Assembly: GCF_024213375.1 (NCBI RefSeq)
Contig: NZ_JANAVJ010000004.1
Location: 1-64,000 of the forward strand
Length of the DNA: 64,000 bases
DNA from: Paenibacillus sp. MZ04-78.2
Lineage (GTDB): Bacteria > Bacillota > Bacilli > Paenibacillales > NBRC-103111
Reading direction: 5' to 3'
The notes beneath the pieces were generated by a model. The model did not search any database, had not been told where the DNA came from, and saw only the letters and a program-made list of their open reading frames with translations. The first letter of the stretch is position 1. Each line of letters opens with the position of its first letter. Made by a program: the position numbers and the translations under genes. Shown piece by piece: positions 37,571-49,935 of the stretch.

Positions 37571-37596
37571 GTTTGCCTGACTCTAGTAAGGTAAAC
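37571..37596. promoter_or_regulatory. Candidate TetR operator
   Basis: GTTTGCCT, ten bases, AGGTAAAC: 7 of 8 positions pair. It lies just downstream of a GATAAT -10 box (37553-37558, with TTGTTT 18 bases earlier) and 29 bases before the tetR ATG, so a bound repressor would block transcription of tetR and the MATE gene. Confidence 0.6.
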
Positions 37597-37624
37597 AAAG
37601 TTATAAGAAGCCAAGGTGGGTACG

Positions 37625-38203
37625 ATGAGCCGAAGAGAAGAGATCAAGAAAACCGCCGTGGGACATCTTCTGCAATACGGTTACGAGGGCACGAAGCTGG
37701 CGGATATTGCCCGAGAGGTAGGAATTAAGAAGCAGTCGATGTACGCTCATTTTGAGAACAAAAAAAATCTGGTTGTGGAAATCCACGAGAACGCAACGAA
37801 GCAGGAAATCGCCTATTTGACCACGTTTTTTCACGAGCATAAGGGAGAGCCGTTGCGGACGCTGCTGCGCACTTTCGTTGAGGAGATGAAAGACCGCTAC
37901 GCGACCAACCGGAATGTGAAGCTGATGTTTCTAATGGCGTTTATGCCCCCCGAGCCGCTGCAGGAGTTATGCATCACGATGTACGAATTGTATTCGCATC
38001 ATTTGCTTCATCAGTTGGAGCTTGCTTTTCAGCTCGATTCGACCCTTCGGGTCAATCCGAAGGAAGGCGCGCTCGCCGTGCATACAATTTACGAAGGCTT
38101 GACCACCAAACTGATTTTCGACAGCCCCGATTATTTTATCGAAGCGGCCGAAACAACCTTTTCCTTGTTGTGGAAAGGAATACTTTATAGAGAAGATAGC
38201 TAG
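37625..38203 (+). CDS. TetR/AcrR family transcriptional regulator
   Basis: One-component repressor. The N-terminal helix-turn-helix is typical: KTAVGHLLQYGYEGTKLADI plus AREVGIKKQSMYAHFENKKN. The C-terminal ligand domain is all-helical and diverse. The ATG at 37625 has AAGGTGGG close upstream; an in-frame GTG nine bases earlier lies inside that site. The MATE gene starts nine bases after the stop, so this gene most likely controls that exporter, and itself, through the inverted repeat upstream. Confidence 0.9.
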   Translation: MSRREEIKKTAVGHLLQYGYEGTKLADIAREVGIKKQSMYAHFENKKNLVVEIHENATKQEIAYLTTFFHEHKGEPLRTLLRTFVEEMKDRYATNRNVKLMFLMAFMPPEPLQELCITMYELYSHHLLHQLELAFQLDSTLRVNPKEGALAVHTIYEGLTTKLIFDSPDYFIEAAETTFSLLWKGILYREDS

Positions 38204-38212
38204 AGGTGTATT

Positions 38213-39571
38213 ATGCAAAATGAAAACAGCAAGCTGACAGCCCTGGAATCCGATTCCGTAGGCAAAGTATTCGTCCGTTATTTGGTCCCGTCGATTGTCG
38301 GTATGTTTATGATGTCCATTAACGTCGTGGTCGACGGCATTTTCGTCGGGCGGCGGCTCGGCGAAGTCGCACTGGCGGGGGTTAACGTCGCCTTTCCCTT
38401 ATTTTCGATTTATTTAGCCATATCGCTATGGGTCGGCATCGGCGGCGCGGCTCTGTACTCCAGATCGTTAGGCGCCAAAGATGCGGAGCAGGCACGCTCG
38501 ATCTTTACTCATTCGCTTACGCTCATCTTCAGCTTGACGCTCGTCGTGGCAGGGATTGCTTATTTGTTCCGGGAAAATCTGGCGTTGTTTCTTGGAGCCA
38601 ACAACGAGACGATGCCTTATGCGATGGAATTTATGAACGTGCTGCTGACCTTCGGTTTCGTCATCACCGTTCAAAATGCGTTCAGCATCTTTGTCCGCAA
38701 TGACGGCAATCCGAATCTGGCGATGATTTCTCTGATCGCCAACGCCCTCAGCAATATCGTGCTGAATTACGTGTTCTTATTTGTTCTCGACTTCGGCGTA
38801 GCCGGGTCCGCATGGGCGCTCATTGGCGCATCGGCCATCGGGGCATGCGTGCTGTTCACGCATTTTCTGCGCAAGGACAGAACGCTCCGCTTCGTCAAGC
38901 TGCGTTTATCGTGGAAGCTGGCCAAAAGCACGTTCACAATCGGCTTTCCGAGCTTCGTCGCGGAATTGGGCATCGCCGTATTTACGGCAGGCTACAACAT
39001 GGCGATGGTCCGGTGGGCAGGCACGTTAGGTGTTTCGGCCTTCTCCATTGTAAATTATGTGCACGGCGTGATGCTGATGTTGTTCATCGGCATGGGATCG
39101 GGCATTCAGCCGCTGATCAGCTACTATCGGGGCGCGAAGCAGCAGGCCCGGGAGCGGGAAACGATCCGCCTCGCGGTAAAAACGTCGATCGGCATCGGGG
39201 TGGGCGTATTTCTGATCGGCTTGATTACGGCAGACGGCATCGTCTCGTTGTTCGGCTCGTTTACCCGAGAGGTTCATGAATTAGCCGTTACCGGTATACG
39301 TCTGTTTTTCACCGCCTATTTGTTCATGGGCGTCAACTTTGTCATGATGACGTACTTTCAATCGACCGACCAAGTCAAAATGGCGACTTGGATTACCATA
39401 GCGCGTGAGATGCTGATCATGGTCGCCCTGCTGTTCACCCTGCCCCATGTCATGGGAACGGCCGGAATTTGGCTCTCCATTCCGCTTTCGGAGCTGATTG
39501 TCGTCCTTACCGTGTATGCTTATATCCGCAGGCGTTCCCGCAGTGTCGCTTCGGTCAATGCCGCCTCGTAA
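38213..39571 (+). CDS. MATE family efflux transporter
   Basis: Cation-coupled multidrug or toxin exporter with 12 membrane segments in two six-helix bundles. The N-terminal lobe holds VPSIVGMFMMSINVVVDGIF and SLWVGIGGAALYSRSLGAKD, and the second lobe FSIVNYVHGVMLMLFIGMGS, both MATE signatures. Its length of 452 residues is normal. AGAGGTG stands before the ATG. It is the second gene of a TetR-regulated pair; the substrate would be the TetR ligand, which is unknown. Confidence 0.93.
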   Translation: MQNENSKLTALESDSVGKVFVRYLVPSIVGMFMMSINVVVDGIFVGRRLGEVALAGVNVAFPLFSIYLAISLWVGIGGAALYSRSLGAKDAEQARSIFTHSLTLIFSLTLVVAGIAYLFRENLALFLGANNETMPYAMEFMNVLLTFGFVITVQNAFSIFVRNDGNPNLAMISLIANALSNIVLNYVFLFVLDFGVAGSAWALIGASAIGACVLFTHFLRKDRTLRFVKLRLSWKLAKSTFTIGFPSFVAELGIAVFTAGYNMAMVRWAGTLGVSAFSIVNYVHGVMLMLFIGMGSGIQPLISYYRGAKQQARERETIRLAVKTSIGIGVGVFLIGLITADGIVSLFGSFTREVHELAVTGIRLFFTAYLFMGVNFVMMTYFQSTDQVKMATWITIAREMLIMVALLFTLPHVMGTAGIWLSIPLSELIVVLTVYAYIRRRSRSVASVNAAS

Positions 39572-39693
39572 CGGAGGCCACACTTCTAACAGCTTTTCCG
39601 CAGCGAATCAGCCGCTCGGCCCCATCATCGCATGGACCGGGCGGCTTTCCTCGCGTTATGGCGTACAGTGGGCGGGCCCGTCCCGCTCTACCT

Positions 39694-42324
39694 TCAGGGC
39701 CGGAGCTTCGTTCGCGTATAAATTTTACCGCCACGCACGGTCATCTGCACCTCCCCGTCCCTGTCCGTCCGCTGCACGCTTATACCGTACGACGTCAACC
39801 GATCCAGCACCTGCCGGTTCGGATGCCCGTAAATATTATTCACCCCGGCGGAGACGACCGCGTGCTTCGGCCTCCAGGCGTTCAGCCACTCTCCGGTCGT
39901 GGACGACTTGCTTCCGTGGTGGGCCACCTTCAGCACATCAACAGGCTTGTATACTACCGGTACCGGCGCTGCCGCCCCCGGCGACGACGCAGGTTCACGG
40001 GCGACAGGAGCCAGTGCGTCCTCTTGAGCCAGTTCCCGCGATACCGCCGACCATCGGTCGAGCAGATTTCGCTCCTCGGCCCGCCCGATATCGCCTGTAA
40101 ACAGCCAGCGAGTACCCGCCATCTCCATTAAAAACACGATGGAGCTCGGATTTTGATCCCGCTCTACCCGTACTCCCTCCCGCTCCCCCTCCGGCAGCGG
40201 GTACAAGAAATGAAGCGTCGTGCCGGCGTCGACTTGCAGCGTATCTCCCGCCTCCACCTCGACCAGCTCCGTTCCCTTTTCCAGCGCGGTTTGAAACAGC
40301 TTTTCCACGGACGGCAGCGGCTTTAAAGTCCCGTTAAACAAAAATCGCCGCACCGGAATGTGCTCGAGCACCGCCTGTAAGCCGCCGAAGTGATCGGCAT
40401 CCTGATGCGTCAAAATCAGCTCGTCGATTTGCTGCACGCCGCGTTTTTTGAGCAGCGGCACCAGCAGCTTCCGGCCTACTTCGTACGGGTTTTTCCTTTC
40501 CTTCCACGCATCCTCCGGTTTGCGGAAGGAGACGGTTCCTCCCCCGTCCACCAAGATCGTATGGCCTCCCGGGAGCGTCTGGATCAGGATGCTATCCCCC
40601 TGCCCCACATCTAAAAACTGCACGCGCCCTTCGGCTGCTCCGCGTTCGGGATCATAGCCGTACCAGAGCAGTCCCGCAAAGCCAAGCAAGCTGGCGGGCA
40701 GCAGGACGTACCGGTTCATCGTTTGCCGGGTTAGAAACGGCAGCTTGTTGGTTTTGACCCCATAAAGCATCGGTTCGGGCGCAGCCGACTCATCCTTGGC
40801 CGCAAACGGCTGCAGCAGCACAAGCGCCGCGCACAGCAGCCCGTAATAAGCCAATATCCATACCGGCGAAGGGCTCGGCCAAATCGTTTGGAAAGCATCC
40901 AGCTTGCTCGCTTGCTCTATCACGTAAAACAGCAGCTCGTTCGTCTTGGCAATTAACCACCCGAGCCAGCCCGCTCCTGTCCTCCAAAGAAACCCAAGCA
41001 GCATGGCGGCCGTCCCGCCCGGCATCACCCATACGCTGAACGCTGGAACCAGCGCAAAATTGGCAGCGAATGACATCAGGGAAAATTGATTGAAATAATA
41101 AATCGACAGCGGGAACGAGATCAACTGCGCGACAACCGTAATCGAAAGCGCGTCCCTCAGCTTCGCGCGCTTTATCGGCAGCAGCTTGTTCATTTGCGGA
41201 ACGCCGAGAATGAGCCCCAACGTCACGAGAAACGAAAGCTGAAAGCTGACATCCAGCAAATAATACGGATTCCAGACGAGCATGCCGACTCCTGCGATCA
41301 GCGCGATGTGGAGCCCGTCCTTGAGCCGGTTCCGGTAAGCGGCATACAAGCCGATCATCGCCATTATGCCGGCGCGGACGATTGAAGGCGAAGCCCCGGT
41401 GACGGCGATATACAGCGGCATGAGCGCCAGCGCGGTAAGCAGAACCGTTTCCCTCGTCAATCCGAAGCGGCGCAGCAGCCAGATCAAGCACCCCAGAAAA
41501 ATAGCGACATTGAGGCCGGAGATTGCGATAATATGGGTTAAGCCCAGCCGGGAAAACTGCTCGAATTGCTTCGGTTCGATCTCATCCGTCAGGCCGATCA
41601 GCATGCCTTTCATAAAGCCGCTTTGATCCGGAGGGAACAATTGGTCGATCTGTCCCGCCAGCCGGTCCCGAAAGCGGTCAATGCCGCGCATGGCAAGCCA
41701 GCCGCCCCACTCGCCGGAGTCCGGTGGCGTTACAATGAGTTCCGCTGTCCCTTTTGCCGTCATCTGCCAATGAATATGCTGCAGCCGCAAATAGTTCCGG
41801 TAATCGAAGCCGCCAAAGTTACGCGCTTCCGCCGGGCGGCGCAGCGTTCCGTCCAGCTCGATCCGGTGGCCCCGCTCCCAACGTCTGGCCGTTTCCTGCT
41901 CCTCCCGGGCAAGCAAGCGGATCGAAAACTGCATCCGCTCGCCCTTGCCGCCATTCCGTGGTACACCAAGGTCGGGAATCGCTACGGACTCGGCTTCGGC
42001 CTGAAAGGAAACGCGGTCTCCGTTTACCGAAACCGGCGTCACGATCCGCCCTTGAAAATGCACGCTGCTTACTTCATCGGTCTGCAATTCGACCAAGCTC
42101 CGGTTTCGGGCATCATGGTCGCCGTATACGCCCGCCGCTGCCGCGACGATCAACAGACTGCGGAGCCAAACGGTCCCCTTTGGTCTTAAGATCATCGCGG
42201 CGCAATACAGCATTCCTGCAGCCATAGCCAGCCACAGATTCATCCATGGCAGCCGCACGATCACCGCAATGGCATAGCCTATACCCCAGCATACCGCGAA
42301 CGCTACGATCGGTCTTTGAGACAT
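39694..42324 (-). CDS. comEC: Competence protein ComEC/Rec2, DNA-uptake channel
   Basis: Integral-membrane channel that imports single-stranded DNA during transformation. An N-terminal DUF4131 segment, an OB-like periplasmic region and the competence domain (LTHIIAISGLNVAIFLGCLI, ALALMPLYIAVTGASPSIVR) with about ten helices are followed by a C-terminal metallo-beta-lactamase domain (FLDVGQGDSILIQ, LTHQDADHFGG, KVAHHGSKSST). That domain may digest the non-transforming strand. The ATG at 42324 has GGAGG close upstream, giving 876 residues. A strong terminator separates it from comEB, unlike the contiguous Bacillus operon. Confidence 0.95.
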   Translation of the reverse strand: MSQRPIVAFAVCWGIGYAIAVIVRLPWMNLWLAMAAGMLYCAAMILRPKGTVWLRSLLIVAAAAGVYGDHDARNRSLVELQTDEVSSVHFQGRIVTPVSVNGDRVSFQAEAESVAIPDLGVPRNGGKGERMQFSIRLLAREEQETARRWERGHRIELDGTLRRPAEARNFGGFDYRNYLRLQHIHWQMTAKGTAELIVTPPDSGEWGGWLAMRGIDRFRDRLAGQIDQLFPPDQSGFMKGMLIGLTDEIEPKQFEQFSRLGLTHIIAISGLNVAIFLGCLIWLLRRFGLTRETVLLTALALMPLYIAVTGASPSIVRAGIMAMIGLYAAYRNRLKDGLHIALIAGVGMLVWNPYYLLDVSFQLSFLVTLGLILGVPQMNKLLPIKRAKLRDALSITVVAQLISFPLSIYYFNQFSLMSFAANFALVPAFSVWVMPGGTAAMLLGFLWRTGAGWLGWLIAKTNELLFYVIEQASKLDAFQTIWPSPSPVWILAYYGLLCAALVLLQPFAAKDESAAPEPMLYGVKTNKLPFLTRQTMNRYVLLPASLLGFAGLLWYGYDPERGAAEGRVQFLDVGQGDSILIQTLPGGHTILVDGGGTVSFRKPEDAWKERKNPYEVGRKLLVPLLKKRGVQQIDELILTHQDADHFGGLQAVLEHIPVRRFLFNGTLKPLPSVEKLFQTALEKGTELVEVEAGDTLQVDAGTTLHFLYPLPEGEREGVRVERDQNPSSIVFLMEMAGTRWLFTGDIGRAEERNLLDRWSAVSRELAQEDALAPVAREPASSPGAAAPVPVVYKPVDVLKVAHHGSKSSTTGEWLNAWRPKHAVVSAGVNNIYGHPNRQVLDRLTSYGISVQRTDRDGEVQMTVRGGKIYTRTKLRP

Positions 42325-42343
42325 CCGCTCCTCCTTCCAGCAA

Positions 42344-42400
42344 ACAAAAAAAGAACCTCTTCCGGGCGCATGCATGACGCACGCCCAAAAAGAGGTTCTT
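42344..42400 (-). terminator. Strong terminator between comEB and comEC
   Basis: AAGAACCTCTT and AAGAGGTTCTT flank a second stem GGGCG/CGCCC, and seven T follow on the minus strand. It ends only 20 bases before the comEC start codon, so comEC would need readthrough or an internal promoter. Confidence 0.9.
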
Positions 42401-42421
42401 CCTCCTAAGCTTTGGATCGCT

Positions 42422-42934
42422 CTAATTTTTCACTTCGCTGACCGTTCCGACCGGAGGCTCGTAGTTTTCAAGCTGCCGGAACGTCATTTCGCGCTGCTCC
42501 ATCAGCGCTCGCACCTTGTCGGTGTCTTTCGGATACGGCCGATGGAACACGATTTCCGACACGCCGCTGTTCGCGAGCATATTCGCGCACGTCCAGCACG
42601 GCTGATCGGTCACATAAACGACGGACCCTTCGCGGTCCTCCCGGTCCGTAAACAACAGCAGGTTTTGCTCCGCATGGATCGTCCGGATGCAGCGCTGCTT
42701 CTTGACCACCTGCTCCTTGCCGTCCGATGCGACCAATTCGTACTCTTCCACGAGCATGCAGCCCGCTTCCGAGCAATCCGGCACGCCCATCGGAGCACCG
42801 TTATACGCCGTGCCGAGCAGCTTCTTCCCCTGCACCAGGACGGCCCCAACATGCCTTCGGCTGCATTGGGAGCGGGTGGAAGCCATATAGGCGATGTCCA
42901 TAAAATACGTATCCCAATCTTTACGCGCCATCAT
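42422..42934 (-). CDS. comEB: Deoxycytidylate deaminase (ComEB)
   Basis: Zinc enzyme that deaminates dCMP to dUMP for thymidylate synthesis. The zinc ligands are in TIHAEQN (His and the catalytic Glu) and QPCWTCANML (two Cys). RRHVGAVLVQGKKLLGTAYNG is the substrate-binding segment. At 170 residues it is a typical dCMP deaminase. The ATG at 42934 is favoured by GGAG ten bases upstream. The competence-gene name comes from the Bacillus comE operon; the enzyme is not needed for DNA uptake. Confidence 0.92.
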   Translation of the reverse strand: MMARKDWDTYFMDIAYMASTRSQCSRRHVGAVLVQGKKLLGTAYNGAPMGVPDCSEAGCMLVEEYELVASDGKEQVVKKQRCIRTIHAEQNLLLFTDREDREGSVVYVTDQPCWTCANMLANSGVSEIVFHRPYPKDTDKVRALMEQREMTFRQLENYEPPVGTVSEVKN

Positions 42935-42964
42935 GCTGCTCAAGCTCCTTTATGTTTTGCGGCT

Positions 42965-44269
<1,305 letters not shown>

Positions 44270-44380
44270 TTATAATCAACAGAAATGATGGATAATCGTA
44301 CCTATTTTCGCACATTCCGCTGCAAAACGAAAGCTTTCTCCGCAAAACAATTTCAGACATAATTGCATGGCTTGGCCGAC

Positions 44381-44968
44381 TCAAGGCTCCAAAGTGACGA
44401 GAGGCCTTATTTTTTGCAGCGTTTTTTTGCCGATTCCCTTCACTTCCAGCAGTTGGTCCACGGATTTGAACGAGCCGCCGAGCTTCTTGCGAAGCGCGAC
44501 GATCGCTTGGGCCCGGCTGGGTCCGATCCCCGGGAGCTCGTCAAACTGTTCGGCGGTAGCCGTGTTCAAATTGATTTTGCCCGTAGCGCTCTCCGCCGGC
44601 TTCCCGGCAGCCGCCTTCGCCGGTTCGGAAGCCGTCCCGGCGGCAGAAGCTTCTTGCTGCGGAACGTCCGCTGCAGGAGGCTTTGCCGATGACTCTGCGG
44701 CAGCCTTCTCCGCGACCGGACTCCCTTTCGGCTCCGCCGTAGCGGTTTTTTCTCCTTTCTGTGACTTCGCATCGTCCGGAAGCGCGCTCGCCTGCCTTGC
44801 TTCGTTCTGCTCCTGAAGCAATTTTCTCATTTCCTCGTCCGCCGCCTTAAAGCCCGCCGGTACGCCGTTCGAGGTCCAAGGACGCCAAAGCAGCAGTAGA
44901 ATGACAACGCCAGCGGCGAGCGCCAGACCGGCAAGACGAACCAAAGCTTTTTCTGAAAAATGGGGCAT
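44381..44968 (-). CDS. comEA: ComEA-like DNA receptor, without an SLBB domain
   Basis: Membrane-anchored double-stranded DNA receptor for transformation. An N-terminal membrane helix (LVRLAGLALAAGVVILLLLW) is followed by about 90 residues of Ala/Lys/Pro/Glu-rich low complexity, and then by the tandem helix-hairpin-helix domain (INLNTATAEQFDELPGIGPS, LLEVKGIGKKTLQKIRPLV). The SLBB-type domain usual in Bacillus ComEA between anchor and HhH is not visible, so the protein resembles short Gram-negative ComEA on a linker. The ATG at 44968 has GAGGTGG close upstream and gives 195 residues. Confidence 0.88.
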   Translation of the reverse strand: MPHFSEKALVRLAGLALAAGVVILLLLWRPWTSNGVPAGFKAADEEMRKLLQEQNEARQASALPDDAKSQKGEKTATAEPKGSPVAEKAAAESSAKPPAADVPQQEASAAGTASEPAKAAAGKPAESATGKINLNTATAEQFDELPGIGPSRAQAIVALRKKLGGSFKSVDQLLEVKGIGKKTLQKIRPLVTLEP

Positions 44969-45077
44969 GGCTCCACCTCGTTTCTTCATCGAATCTTGGT
45001 CGAAAAATCGAATGCATGGTTTTACGCACCGCCTCATATCCATGTAGAAGGCTGCAATCCAGTCAGGGGGGATCGTC

Positions 45078-45902
45078 ATGCAAATAGGATTTATCGGAAC
45101 AGGCAGCATGGGCAGTATTCTCATCGAAGCGTTCATTCAATCCGGCGCAGTCAGTCCGGAGCAGCTCGTTGTGACCAATCGCACCGCCCGCAAAGCGGAA
45201 CAGTTAGCGGAAAGCTACCCGGGCCTGCAAACAACCCGTTCCAATAGAGAAGCTGCAGCCGGAGCCCGGATTCTTTTTCTGTGCGTCAAGCCGATGGAAT
45301 TCAAAGCCGTCATCGATGACATCCGGGATGCGGTCGCTCCCGAAACGGTCATCGTTTCCATTACAAGCCCGGTGCAAATTCGTCATTTGGAAACACTGCT
45401 TCCCTGCAAAATCGCCAAGGTCATTCCAAGCATTACCAACTATGTGCTCAGCGGCGCGACACTGTGCATTTACGGAGAGCGGATGACCGACGAGGATCAA
45501 GCGCGGCTGGAGCTGCTGCTGTCCCATATTAGCGCCCCCATTCGCATCCGCGAGGAGCATACGCGCGTCTCTTCGGACATTACAAGCTGCGGCCCGGCGT
45601 TTCTGGCCTTTTTCGTGCAAAAATTCGTCGAGGCCGCCGTTGCCGCCACCGGCATCTCCGAGACGGAGGCCACGCAGCTTGCGGCCGAAATGACGCTCGG
45701 CACCGGCAGGCTGCTGACCACCGGAGGCTTTACGCCCGCTACCCTGCAGCAGCGGGTATCCGTTCCCGGCGGCATTACCGCGGAAGGTCTCCGCATCATG
45801 CAAAAAGAGTTGTGCGGGGTCTTTGACGACCTGATCCGCACAACTCATGCTAAATACGATGAAGATGTGGAAAAGGTGAAAGCCCGTTTTTTCGGCCCGT
45901 AA
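45078..45902 (+). CDS. comER: ComER, pyrroline-5-carboxylate reductase-like protein
   Basis: Rossmann-fold protein of the ProC family with GFIGTGSMGSILIEAFIQSG at the NAD(P) site and ITSCGPAFLAFFVQKFVEAA in the helical dimer domain (ProC usually reads SGSGPAY). It is transcribed divergently from comEA, exactly the Bacillus comER position. In Bacillus cereus and B. subtilis comER has been linked to sporulation and biofilm formation, and its enzymatic role is unproven. GGGGGGATC precedes the ATG. Confidence 0.9.
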   Translation: MQIGFIGTGSMGSILIEAFIQSGAVSPEQLVVTNRTARKAEQLAESYPGLQTTRSNREAAAGARILFLCVKPMEFKAVIDDIRDAVAPETVIVSITSPVQIRHLETLLPCKIAKVIPSITNYVLSGATLCIYGERMTDEDQARLELLLSHISAPIRIREEHTRVSSDITSCGPAFLAFFVQKFVEAAVAATGISETEATQLAAEMTLGTGRLLTTGGFTPATLQQRVSVPGGITAEGLRIMQKELCGVFDDLIRTTHAKYDEDVEKVKARFFGP

Positions 45903-45947
45903 GCCGAACAGAACGCGATGCTTTCACGTCCTTTTCCGATATGAATC

Positions 45948-45978
45948 GCCGTGCTCCGATTCCGGAGGGCGGTTTTTT
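45948..45978 (+). terminator. Terminator after comER
   Basis: GCCGTGCTCCG and CGGAGGGCGG pair with small mismatches and are followed by six T on the plus strand. It converges with leuS. Confidence 0.8.
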
Positions 45979-46001
45979 GTTTTCCCGAACGATGTTGCTT
46001 C

Positions 46002-48452
<2,451 letters not shown>

Positions 48453-48479
48453 CTTGTGTAGACCTCCTTCGATTCAAAC

Positions 48480-48768
48480 AAAAAAGCCCTCATCGCTAGC
48501 GCAACGCTAGGGACGAGAGGCTTATTTCCCGTGGTACCACCCTAGTTGACTCAGGCATGCTTTGCCCGGGTCCACTCTCCCCTTAACGCGGGGGACGTTT
48601 GCGGCTGTGACCGGTGAAGCTTGCGCTCGGTTACGGTCTTTTGGCCTAACGGCTCGAAGATGAGTTCGCTGCCTGCTTCTACCGGTTCCCACCTGCCACC
48701 GGCTCTCTGAAAAAAAGCGCTGCAGTTACTAGTTCTTGTCACGGCCTTTTGCATATATGATCCAATTA
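48480..48768 (-). ncRNA. T-box riboswitch leader of leuS
   Basis: Transcribed leader of about 290 bases on the minus strand. It contains the T-box core AGGGTGGTACCACGGG; the TGGT would pair with the NCCA end of uncharged tRNA-Leu. Immediately after it, GCCTCTCGTC...GATGAGGGC with an inner CTAGCG/CGCTAG stem, ending in TTTTTT, forms the competing terminator. A CTC triplet in GAACTCATC is a plausible Leu specifier in stem I. It activates leuS when charged tRNA-Leu is scarce. Confidence 0.95.
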
Positions 48769-48774
48769 GGTCTC

Positions 48775-48804
48775 ATTATATGAAAAACGATTCCTCCGTG
48801 TCAA
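48775..48804 (-). promoter_or_regulatory. SigA promoter of leuS
   Basis: TTGACA, 18-base spacer, TATAAT: both boxes are perfect. Transcription should start about seven bases downstream, at the T-box leader. Confidence 0.92.
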
Positions 48805-48893
48805 GCCGGGCCCCCCGACTTTCCCGAAGCTGCCGGATAAAACACCGCCGACCCCATCGCAAACGGCCGCCTCCCGGTTACATCCTCCGCAAC

Positions 48894-48922
48894 TTGGCCA
48901 TACTTTCTAATAAATGTATTCT
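48894..48922 (+). promoter_or_regulatory. Candidate promoter of the 30-residue membrane peptide
   Basis: TTGGCC, 17-base spacer, TATTCT, 31 bases before the ATG of the small gene; moderate match. Confidence 0.45.
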
Positions 48923-48953
48923 AATTCGAAGCTTATTACGGAGGTTGAGCCGC

Positions 48954-49046
48954 ATGAAAGGATTCGTCAACGGGGTCATGCTGTCGCTCCCGCTATGGGG
49001 GATGATCCTGTGCCTGCTGCAACTGATTATCCATTTATCACGTTAA
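48954..49046 (+). CDS. 30-residue hydrophobic peptide
   Basis: GGAGG lies nine bases before an ATG that opens a 30-codon frame. The peptide has one predicted membrane helix (MLSLPLWGMILCLLQLIIHL) after a short basic start (MKGFVNG). It is transcribed between leuS and the yqeM-type gene, opposite to both, and a candidate promoter is present. No family is recognised. Small membrane peptides of this kind can act in stress or sporulation, but nothing here shows which. Confidence 0.5.
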   Translation: MKGFVNGVMLSLPLWGMILCLLQLIIHLSR

Positions 49047-49082
49047 CGAAATAACCCGCCTCCGTTTCCCCCAACATCAAGC

Positions 49083-49886
49083 TCAATCCAGCGGTTTCAC
49101 TGCCACAAAAAACGCCCGCTGCGTATCGTCCGTCGGCGCTTTGAACATAAAATCGGCATAGCATGCCGTCTCGGAAAATCCGGCCGCACGTAACCGCTCC
49201 TGCACCCAATCGAGTCGATACGCCCGCTGCACATGAAGCTCCTCAATCCGGTGATACCGCTCCGTCATGGCGTCGTCAGACCCTTCCGCCCAAGCGTCTC
49301 CTTCCCGCACGAACAATGTCAACTCATGCTCGATTTCGCAGCGGCCTGGATCAAAATCACAGGTCCAGATGTAGGCGACATCGTCATCGTTCAAGAAAAA
49401 CGGCTGCGATTCCGCATAGCTCTGAAGCTGGCTCTGCGTATGCATGTCGAACACGAACCCGCCGCCCGGAGCAAGCCCGTCGTATACCTGCTTGAAGGTC
49501 CGCTCGATGTCTTCTTCTTCCAGCAAATAGTTCAAGCAATCGCAAAACGAGATGACCGCGTCGACCTGGCGGCCAAGCTCCCATTCGCGCATGTCCTGCT
49601 GGAGCCACATCACGCTTCCGCCCGCAGGAAAAGGCTTGCTCCGCTGGGCGCTTTCCGATTTTTGACTGGCCATAGACAGCATATCCTCCGACAGATCGAT
49701 GCCGACGACTTCGTAGCCGAGCTGCGCCAAAGGGACCGCTATGCTCCCGGTGCCGCAGCCCAAATCGACCACGCTTCGGGGCGTTCCGAACTTGTCCCAG
49801 CATTCCCGCGCAAAGCGGAGCCAATCGTCATAGGGCATATCCTCCATCAGCCGGTCGTATAAATACGAAAATTGTTCGTAAGCCAC
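49083..49886 (-). CDS. yqeM: Class I SAM-dependent methyltransferase, YqeM-type
   Basis: Putative methyltransferase, last gene of the yqe cluster. It starts VAYEQFSYLYDRLMEDMPYD as in Bacillus YqeM, with SAM-binding VVDLGCGTGSIAVPLAQLG and VVGIDLSEDML, then ISFCDCLNYLLEEEDI. GTG at 49886 is the start: AAGGAGG stands eight bases upstream, giving 267 residues. The substrate is unknown. Confidence 0.85.
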   Translation of the reverse strand: MAYEQFSYLYDRLMEDMPYDDWLRFARECWDKFGTPRSVVDLGCGTGSIAVPLAQLGYEVVGIDLSEDMLSMASQKSESAQRSKPFPAGGSVMWLQQDMREWELGRQVDAVISFCDCLNYLLEEEDIERTFKQVYDGLAPGGGFVFDMHTQSQLQSYAESQPFFLNDDDVAYIWTCDFDPGRCEIEHELTLFVREGDAWAEGSDDAMTERYHRIEELHVQRAYRLDWVQERLRAAGFSETACYADFMFKAPTDDTQRAFFVAVKPLD

Positions 49887-49935
49887 GGCTTGCTCCTCCT
49901 TCACCGAACAGACAAAGGCCGGCTCCGAAGGGTCT

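Noticed and set aside
39610-39655. Terminator after the MATE gene
   Set aside because: A GCCGC/GCGGC stem with mismatches and only three T; not convincing.
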